In this document: positions 58,592 to 64,000 of the stretch, piece after piece | How positions within the stretch are numbered: the first letter of the stretch is position 1 | How the letters are laid out: the number at the start of each line of letters is the position of its first letter | NCBI GenBank assembly: GCA_900544115.1 | Contig: UQTW01000001.1 | Location: 124,001-188,000 of the forward strand | Reading direction: 5' to 3' | From: an uncultured Collinsella sp. | Lineage (GTDB): Bacteria > Actinomycetota > Coriobacteriia > Coriobacteriales > Coriobacteriaceae | DNA length: 64,000 nt | Notes under the pieces: model-generated | Told to the model about the DNA's origin: nothing | The model's input: the letters and a program-made list of their open reading frames with translations, nothing else | Database searches by the model: none | Translations under genes and position numbers: made by a program

Positions 58592-58678
58592 ATTTGGGAC
58601 GAGGCTTTTTTGACTACTTTTTGACTGGGGACATCAGGGTGACGAAAGTGGCCAAGAAAGCCCCGTCCCAAAAAGACT
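58592..58678. repeat. Family D palindromic element, copy D3
   Basis: ATTTGGGACGAGGC at the left pairs with GCCCCGTCCCAAAAAGACT at the right; GACTACTTT is shared with D1. It directly precedes B3, as D2 precedes B2. Confidence 0.65.
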
Positions 58679-58690
58679 GATCTGGTGCTG

Positions 58691-58852
58691 CGCCACGAAA
58701 AGGGCCCATCTACTACGTTTTGGTCGCAGGGGTCGACCATAGCCGACTTTTTCGGAAATCAGCAAGCTCTCTACCTGCGGTTTCATTTTTGCAAATTCAG
58801 AGATAGTCGAGGGTGGCCGGTTAAACGTAGTAGATGGCCGCATTTCGTAGCG
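58691..58852 (-). repeat. Family B structured repeat, copy B3 (inverted)
   Basis: CGCCACGAAA (58691-58700) pairs with TTTCGTAGCG, and CCATCTACTACGTTT with AAACGTAGTAGATGG. The conserved core ACCGCAGGTAGA is on the minus strand here. Stem substitutions relative to B2 occur on both sides. Confidence 0.72.
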
Positions 58853-58902
58853 GACGGTCCGACTCGAAACCCATGTCGACCAGCCTCGGATGACCATTCA
58901 CG

Positions 58903-58971
58903 AAGTTGCGGTGGAATACGGACTGAATTGGCACCTTAAAGGCAAAAACACTCCGTATTTCACCGCAACTT
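58903..58971. repeat. Family C hairpin element, copy C2
   Basis: AAGTTGCGGTGGAATACGGA (58903-58922) pairs perfectly with 58952-58971. Compared with C1 the distal stem changes from AGTTCC to ACGGA with matching changes opposite. It lies 15 bases beyond the tadA-fusion stop and may end that transcript. Confidence 0.75.
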
Positions 58972-58986
58972 ATAGAGAGATAGGTT

Positions 58987-60768
58987 TTAGAGGCGGGCGA
59001 GGTCGTAGGATCGAGCGGCAGACTCGCCGGCGCAGATAAGGTTGGTTATGGCTTCTTGGGGATCGAGCGCCAGCTCAAGGCCCATGGGCTTGCGGCAGAT
59101 CGTCAAAACCAGGTCGACGCCCTGCTCATACACCGCATCCAGGTTGTCAGCGCGACCGCCCACGACGGCGACCACCGGCTTGCTATAGCGCTTGGCACGG
59201 CGGGCCACACCCACCGGCGCCTTACCGGCAGCGGATTGATCGTCCATATTGCCCTCGCCCGTTATGACCAGATCGACATCGCGTACACGCTCGTCAAACC
59301 CCACGAGATCGAGCACCGTCTCCACACCCGAGCGCAGCTCCGCACCGAGCGCCAGCAGCGCGGCGCCCAGACCGCCCGCCGCGCCCGCACCGGGCACACC
59401 GAGCACCGAACCAAATGTCCGCGCGCCCTCGGGCGCGCGCAGTAACCTCTGAACCCGTGCCTCGGCAATCGCCGTATCGAGCAGGCGGCCGTAGCCGACC
59501 ATCCAGCCGTCGTACCCGCTCAGTGCTTCGACATCGTCTGTCGGCAGGCCCTTTTGCCCGCCAAACACCGCAAGTGCCCCGCGACGCCCCACGAGCGGGT
59601 TTTCGACATCGGAAAGCACCACGACACGCGCGCCATCCAAAGCCTGCAGCGCTGGCGCCAAATCAACGCTCGCCACCTGCTCAAGGCCCGCAAGACCGGG
59701 AGCGATATTGCAGCCACGGTCATCGACAAGACGCGCGCCCAGCGCTTGCAGCATGCCGGCGCCACCGTCGTTGGTGGCGCTGCCGCCCAGTCCCATATAT
59801 AGGGTCCTCGCCCCCGCGCGAACCGCACGAAGCATCAGCTCGCCCACGCCATAGGTCGTCGCGGCCAACGCCGCCGACTCCGTGCACGGCGAGTACCCGA
59901 TGCCCGCGGCTTCGGCCATCTCAATGACAGCCGACTCGTGCTCGCCGTCCACCAGCATCCGGGCAGCCACGCGCTTGCCCAAGGGACCTGCCACCTCGCA
60001 GGTCACAATCTCACCGCCGCACGCGGCAACGGCATCGAGCGTTCCCTCACCGCCATCCGCCAGCGGCAGCGCGCTTACTTGGGCATCGGGCCACACGCGG
60101 CGCACGCCCCCGGCAACTGCCGCCTCCGCCTGCGCGCTCGACACGCTGCCCTTAAAGGAGTCAATCGCCAGCAGCACACGGCGGGGCCGGCGGCACGCAG
60201 GACCAAAGTCAACTGCCGCGTCAGCATCCTCACCGGCACCTGCAAGCGCCGCGGCGTGAGCGGCGTGTGCTTCAAGATCGGCCCCACAACCGCAATCAGC
60301 GCCGCCCGCTCCGCGCAGACCGCCAAAATAGCTACTCAGCAGCTCGCGGCATTCATCCGCCAAGACCCCAGCCGTCACATTAAACCGATGATTCAGGCGC
60401 GAATCGGCATTGAGGTCGTATAGCGACCCCAGAGCGCCCGCCTTAGCATCGGCCGCGCCGTACACGCAGCGCCCCACGCGCGCATTAACCATAAGCCCCG
60501 CGCACATGCAGCAGGGCTCGAGCGTCACGTAGACCGTACAATCGGAAAGGCGCCAGCGTCCAAGCGACTGAGCGGCGGCGCATAGGGCCGCAAACTCGGC
60601 ATGCGCCGAAGGGTCCTGGTCGAGCTCGCGACGATTATGCGCCCTCGCGACGATCTCGCCGTCGCGCACCACTACGGCTCCGATGGGAACCTCGCCCACC
60701 GCCGCGGCGGCTCGCGCCTCCGCCAACGCCTCGCGCATGAACTTCTCGTCGATTTCGGTGCTCGTCAT
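58987..60768 (-). CDS. tadA: tRNA adenosine deaminase TadA fused to glycerate kinase
   Basis: A 593-residue fusion. Residues 1-155 are a complete TadA: HAE (56-58) and PCCMC (85-89) give the zinc ligands and catalytic Glu for A34-to-inosine editing of tRNA-Arg. After a linker of about 40 residues rich in Ala, Gly and Cys, residues about 196-593 are a full GlxK/GarK-type glycerate kinase: VLLAIDSFKGSVSSAQAEAA, LPLADGGEGT, GLGGSATNDGGAG and VITGEGNMDDQSAAGKAP. That domain phosphorylates glycerate. The reading frame is continuous with no internal ribosome site noticed. GGGGAGG precedes ATG 60768. The functions are unrelated, so the fusion is unusual. Confidence 0.88.
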   Translation of the reverse strand: MTSTEIDEKFMREALAEARAAAAVGEVPIGAVVVRDGEIVARAHNRRELDQDPSAHAEFAALCAAAQSLGRWRLSDCTVYVTLEPCCMCAGLMVNARVGRCVYGAADAKAGALGSLYDLNADSRLNHRFNVTAGVLADECRELLSSYFGGLRGAGGADCGCGADLEAHAAHAAALAGAGEDADAAVDFGPACRRPRRVLLAIDSFKGSVSSAQAEAAVAGGVRRVWPDAQVSALPLADGGEGTLDAVAACGGEIVTCEVAGPLGKRVAARMLVDGEHESAVIEMAEAAGIGYSPCTESAALAATTYGVGELMLRAVRAGARTLYMGLGGSATNDGGAGMLQALGARLVDDRGCNIAPGLAGLEQVASVDLAPALQALDGARVVVLSDVENPLVGRRGALAVFGGQKGLPTDDVEALSGYDGWMVGYGRLLDTAIAEARVQRLLRAPEGARTFGSVLGVPGAGAAGGLGAALLALGAELRSGVETVLDLVGFDERVRDVDLVITGEGNMDDQSAAGKAPVGVARRAKRYSKPVVAVVGGRADNLDAVYEQGVDLVLTICRKPMGLELALDPQEAITNLICAGESAARSYDLARL

Positions 60769-60819
60769 CGTTCGCCTCCCCTGTTGCAAATCCAAAACGA
60801 TGCTATCATTACGACTCAC

Positions 60820-60909
60820 GGAGAGATGGCAGAGCGGTTGAATGCGGCGGTCTTGAAAACCGTTGAGCGCGAGAGCGTTCCGGGGGTTCGAATCCCCCTC
60901 TCTCCGCCA
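60820..60909 (+). tRNA. tRNA-Ser (UGA anticodon)
   Basis: A 90-base tRNA with acceptor stem GGAGAGA/TCTCTCC, encoded CCA, anticodon TGA in CTTGAAA, a long variable arm (GAGCGCGAGAGCGTTC) typical of class II serine tRNA, and TTCGAAT in the T loop. It is divergent from the tadA fusion gene with about 50 bases between them. Confidence 0.97.
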
Positions 60910-60912
60910 CTT

Positions 60913-61509
60913 TTAGTGATGCACCGGCGTCATGGTCCGCTCAAACAGCGCATCGACCACGTCGGCCATCTCGGGTCGACGCTCAAGATCGTGGCCCGAT
61001 TCCCACCATATCGTGAAAAGTCGAATAATACCGCCGGCGACAAACTCAGACGTCGTCTCGAGTGACACGGGGGCCAGGGCATCCTCGGCAAGCACGTTCA
61101 TCACACGCTCGCGGATGGAGCGGGCAATGCGGTCGCAAATAACGTTGGTCAACATGCCCGACATGCTGCTTGCCAAAATGTTATCCATGAGCTGCTCGTG
61201 CGCCAGAATCAAATCCATGGCATCGTCCAAAATCGCGTGCCGAAGCGCGCGCACGTCCTCGGCAGACACTGCGCCGGCCTCATCGGGCTGTTTTTGCGGC
61301 AAGCCCGACATGAGCTCATCGATATAAAAGGCAAAGTAATCGTTCTTGTCGCGAAAGTGCTTGTAGAACGTCGTACGGCGAATCATGGCGCGGTCGCACA
61401 GCATGGCAACCGTCAGGTCCTCAAAACGATGCTCCTCGAGAAGCTCGGTGAAGGCACCGAACAGGGCGCGGTAGGTTTTCTTAATGCGAAGGTCCACTGG
61501 TATCGCCAT
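60913..61509 (-). CDS. TetR-family transcriptional regulator
   Basis: A 198-residue TetR-like protein: helix-turn-helix in FEDLTVAMLCDRAMIRRTTFYKHFRDKNDYF (about residues 30-60), then a helical ligand or dimer domain of the TetR_C type with AGGIIRLFTIWWESG near the end. The start is uncertain: ATG at 61509 has GAGG directly adjacent, while GTG at 61497 has it twelve bases upstream; conserved sequence starts by residue 8 either way. Its 3' end abuts the tRNA-Ser gene on the other strand. It is divergent from lemA by 199 bases. Confidence 0.85.
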   Translation of the reverse strand: MAIPVDLRIKKTYRALFGAFTELLEEHRFEDLTVAMLCDRAMIRRTTFYKHFRDKNDYFAFYIDELMSGLPQKQPDEAGAVSAEDVRALRHAILDDAMDLILAHEQLMDNILASSMSGMLTNVICDRIARSIRERVMNVLAEDALAPVSLETTSEFVAGGIIRLFTIWWESGHDLERRPEMADVVDALFERTMTPVHH

Positions 61510-61708
61510 CCTCAGGGCAAAGACAACACTCGACAATCTGTCGCATATCTTACACCTGTACCTCGCGCGCTTTGTCCCGGTACCAACCCCACCGAAAACA
61601 TAACGCTTACCGGAAAGTTCGGCACGGCAAAACGTTGCGGGTATACTAGTAGCGTTATACCAACGGCAGCTGGCGCATGCCGCCGCGGCCATTCGAAACG
61701 GAGACATC

Positions 61709-62260
61709 ATGATTACCGTCATCATCGGCATCGTTGTTGTCATTGTGATTGTCTGCGCCATCGCCGGCATCTACAACAACATGGTCACCAAGCGTAACCG
61801 CATCGATAACGCCTGGCAGAACATCGATACGCAGCTGCAGCGCCGCAACGACCTGATCCCCAACCTGGTCGAGACCGTCAAGGGCTACGCCAAGCACGAG
61901 CAAGAGACGCTCTCCGCCGTGATCAGTGCGCGTAACACCGCCGTCAAGGCCACCACGCCCGAGGCCAAGATGGAAGCCGACAACGTGCTGACCGGTGCGC
62001 TGCGCCAGCTCTTCGCCGTAGCCGAGGCCTATCCCGATCTTAAGGCAAACACCAACTTTACGCAGCTGCAGACATCGCTCGAGGATACCGAGAACAAGAT
62101 TAGCTATGCACGCCAGAGCTACAACGACTGCGTGCTCAGCTACAACAACGCCATTCAGACGTTCCCGGCTGTCATCTTTGCCGGCATCTTCCAGTTTAAG
62201 GAGCGCCAGGGCTTCGAGGCCGCCGAAGCAGCCCGCCAGGCCCCGACCGTCAAGTTCTAA
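61709..62260 (+). CDS. lemA: LemA-family membrane protein
   Basis: A 183-residue LemA protein: a single N-terminal membrane helix (about 2-22) with a short outside end, then a long helical domain with the signature NIDTQLQRRNDLIPNLVETVKGYAKHE and SYNDCVLSYNNAIQTFPAVIFA. The family is conserved but its function is undefined; it is often beside membrane proteases such as HtpX, not seen here. Start ATG at 61709 has CGGAGACATC upstream. A terminator follows the gene at 62297. Confidence 0.92.
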   Translation: MITVIIGIVVVIVIVCAIAGIYNNMVTKRNRIDNAWQNIDTQLQRRNDLIPNLVETVKGYAKHEQETLSAVISARNTAVKATTPEAKMEADNVLTGALRQLFAVAEAYPDLKANTNFTQLQTSLEDTENKISYARQSYNDCVLSYNNAIQTFPAVIFAGIFQFKERQGFEAAEAARQAPTVKF

Positions 62261-62296
62261 CAGATCCGCAGCGTATCCTTAATCGGGTAGATGCAT

Positions 62297-62341
62297 AAAC
62301 CGCCCCGTCGAATGCATACTTCGACGGGGCGGTTTCCTTTT
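62297..62341 (+). terminator. Intrinsic terminator of lemA
   Basis: A 16-base stem (AAACCGCCCCGTCGAA with 62320-62335), a seven-base loop, then CCTTTTTC. Confidence 0.85.
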
Positions 62342-62374
62342 TCGCGAAGGTCCCCCTCTAAGCGCCGTGCATTT

Positions 62375-62584
62375 TTAGGAGTATTCAACATAACCAAGGG
62401 CTTCGGGCGCCACGATAAATGCCAAAGACCGCGAATATCCCTGCAAATCAAACGCTGTCAGCCCATAACCCCGCCCATCATTCGTAGAAAACATCGAGAA
62501 ATCCCGATTTTTTGCCCGAGGTCGGTATGCAGGGGCCTTCGATTGCAGAATACTCGCAAAAATGCACGTCGCCATCACCCCCAC
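62375..62584 (-). CDS. Small hypothetical protein, 69 aa
   Basis: The frame encodes SKAPAYRPRAKNRDFSMFST followed by GRGYGLTAFDLQGYSR and FIVAPEALGYVEYS. Composition looks protein-like and the frame ends cleanly, but the start is poor (GTG at 62584 or ATG at 62575, with GGGGG too near). No domain was recognised. It is the only coding candidate in the 561-base gap 62261-62821. It could be a conserved short gene or a piece of a repeat. Confidence 0.35.
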   Translation of the reverse strand: MGVMATCIFASILQSKAPAYRPRAKNRDFSMFSTNDGRGYGLTAFDLQGYSRSLAFIVAPEALGYVEYS

Positions 62585-62681
62585 ATGGCGCGAACCAAAA
62601 CAAAAGCGCGGCCTAAAAGGCCGCTCGCCATCTTTAATTCAGATCTATATTGCCCGTAACGGCAGCGCCGAGGTAACGCAG

Positions 62682-62806
62682 GCCCGAGGGCAACCTTCCT
62701 TTCCGGCGCACTCCGCAGGACGAAAGAACCTCCGCCGCACGAAGTGCGCAGCGGAGGTTCTTTCATGTCCGAGGACGCGCCGGAAAGGAAGGTTGCCCTC
62801 GGGCCG
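62682..62806. repeat. 125-base nested palindrome downstream of ilvE
   Basis: Outer arms of 29 bases pair perfectly (62682-62710 with 62778-62806), inner arms of 14 bases too (62723-62736 with 62752-62765, GAAAGAACCTCCGC). The ilvE stop (minus) is 16 bases away. On the minus strand no T-run follows. Confidence 0.85.
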
Positions 62807-62821
62807 AACAGCTATGGCAGC

Positions 62822-63874
62822 TTACGCCACGGTATAGACCCAGTCGTGCTTGTCCTCAACAGCACCAGACTGGATACCAGTCAGGGTCTCGCGGAGCTTC
62901 TTCATCACAGGGCCGATCTCGGTGTAGCCAGCCGGGAAGGTCACGGTCTCGTCGGCGCCGTAAACCTTGTTGTCGATCTCGCCGACCGGGGAGATGACGG
63001 CAGCGGTGCCGCACAGGCCGCACTCGACAAAGGTACCGGCCTTGACCTCAGCCCACTCGACGGGACGCTGATCGACGGTCATGCCCAGGTCCTGAGCAAC
63101 CTGAACGAGCGAACGGCGGGTGATGGAGGGCAGGATGGAGTCGGTGTGCGACTGCGGAACGACGAGGGTGCCGTCCTCCTTCACGAACAGCACGTTGGCG
63201 CCGCCGGTCTCCTCGACATAGGTGCGGGACTCGGAGTCGAGATACAGGTTCTCGGCATAACCCTCACGGTGAGCCTCCATCGTGGGCTTGAGGGACATGG
63301 CGTAGTTGAGGCCGGCCTTGATGTTGCCGGTGCCGTGCGGTGCGGCACGGTCGTACTCGGAAACGCGCAGCTTGACGGGCTTGAGGCCACCCTTAAAGTA
63401 CGGACCGACCGGGGTCACGAGAATACGGAACGTGTACTCAGGAGCGGGAGCCACGCCGATCACGTCACCGGAGCCGATCATAAACGGACGTACGTACAGG
63501 GTTGCACCGGAGCCGAAGGGCGGAACCCAGGCGGCGTTGGCAGAAACGACCTGCTTGACGGCCTCAACAAACTTGTCCTTGGGGAACGGGGGCATCTCGA
63601 GGCGCTGCGCAGAGTTGTACATACGCTCGGCGTTCATGTCGGGACGGAAGCAGACGATGCTGCCGTCCTCGGCGGTGTAGGCCTTCAGGCCCTCAAAGAC
63701 CTCCTGGCAGTAATGGAAGATGCCACCGCACTCGGAGACATGCAGGGTGTGGTCGGTGGTCAGGCCGCCCTCGTCCCACTCGCCATCCTTCCAATGAGCC
63801 TCGTAGCTGTAATCGGTCTTCATGTAGCCAAAGCCGAGGCTACCCCAATCGATATTCTTCTTCTCGACAGTCAT
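62822..63874 (-). CDS. ilvE: Branched-chain amino acid aminotransferase (class IV PLP)
   Basis: A 350-residue type II BCAT. The PLP lysine lies in TGNIKAGLNYA, the substrate loop is RPFMIGSG, and the C-terminal blocks are ETGGANVLFV and GLCGTAAVISPV. It transfers amino groups between Leu/Ile/Val and 2-oxoglutarate in the cytosol. ATG at 63874 has AAGGAG six bases upstream; the longer frame to 63982 has no site. The 126 bases to the window end hold its promoter region. Length is normal. Confidence 0.93.
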   Translation of the reverse strand: MTVEKKNIDWGSLGFGYMKTDYSYEAHWKDGEWDEGGLTTDHTLHVSECGGIFHYCQEVFEGLKAYTAEDGSIVCFRPDMNAERMYNSAQRLEMPPFPKDKFVEAVKQVVSANAAWVPPFGSGATLYVRPFMIGSGDVIGVAPAPEYTFRILVTPVGPYFKGGLKPVKLRVSEYDRAAPHGTGNIKAGLNYAMSLKPTMEAHREGYAENLYLDSESRTYVEETGGANVLFVKEDGTLVVPQSHTDSILPSITRRSLVQVAQDLGMTVDQRPVEWAEVKAGTFVECGLCGTAAVISPVGEIDNKVYGADETVTFPAGYTEIGPVMKKLRETLTGIQSGAVEDKHDWVYTVA

Positions 63875-64000
63875 ATGTCGCTCCTTACATACACAGTTGC
63901 AAACTCGCGAACCCGCACGCAAGGACCGAGGCCGACCGCGTCGCAACGTCGCACGCCCGGAGCGTAGAGCCGGACGGGACACGCGAACGGCATCAAAGCC

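Noticed and set aside
58359..58680. Short open frames across the SRP RNA region
   Set aside because: They overlap the unmistakable SRP domain IV and flanking palindromes, and lack ribosome sites or domains.

Overview
The window is GC-rich chromosomal DNA with strong G/C third-position bias. Gene content points to a gut-type actinobacterium of class Coriobacteriia, most like Collinsella: many PTS and MFS carriers, a GH4 6-phospho-alpha-glucosidase, a SipW/TasA-type surface locus, an LTA-synthase-like enzyme, and intergenic regions packed with small palindromic repeats. The genus is an inference from protein resemblance; there is no rRNA gene here. Plus and minus genes are mixed, with no phage or complete insertion sequence.

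Layout. 0-4 kb (minus): a truncated UbiD decarboxylase, a DASS/SLC13 carrier and an LpdD-like prenyl-flavin chaperone domain fused to an isopentenyl-diphosphate-isomerase-like NUDIX domain, divergent from an MFS exporter. 5.5-9.6 kb: alpha-glucoside PTS, GH4 hydrolase, RpiR regulator. 9.6-13 kb: low-MW phosphatase, AAA_14/DUF4143 ATPase, TIGR04076 protein, pyridoxamine-type kinase. 13.6-17.9 kb: MarR plus heterodimeric ABC exporter. 18.2-22.6 kb: LysR divergent from SDR, MFS and Gfo/Idh genes. 23-25.2 kb: Tex. 25.2-26 kb: debris resembling a diversity-generating retroelement. 26-31.2 kb: UlaABC-type PTS bracketed by two paralogous transaldolases, with a DeoR regulator. 31.2-34.7 kb: HAD phosphatase and RlmKL. 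34.8-39.3 kb: KdpE, a short KdpD-like kinase and Kup. 39.4-42.9 kb: nitroreductase and LTA-synthase-like protein. 43.1-53.1 kb: a six-gene SipW-dependent surface locus flanked by repeat arrays. 53.4-58 kb: flavodoxin and a second heterodimeric ABC exporter. 58.4-63.9 kb: SRP RNA, a TadA-glycerate kinase fusion, tRNA-Ser, TetR, LemA and IlvE.

How the genes work together. The UbiD cluster looks like uptake and decarboxylation of an aromatic or unsaturated acid, with the fusion protein supporting the prenylated FMN cofactor. Its isomerase-like domain keeps all metal-binding positions but lacks the catalytic cysteine, so a DMAPP phosphohydrolase or binding role is a testable idea. The surface locus encodes its own signal peptidase, fibre-type subunits, a giant InlB-repeat protein and a membrane-anchored protein, which suggests a dedicated extracellular fibre or adhesin. 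Kup beside a short KdpDE pair suggests the kinase pair was recruited to a constitutive-type potassium carrier.

Repeats. At least six intergenic families (A-F) recur. Families B, C and F, and the inverted element at 42.9/43.5 kb, keep base pairing while the arm sequence changes, which argues for selected structures, possibly small RNAs or mobile palindromes.
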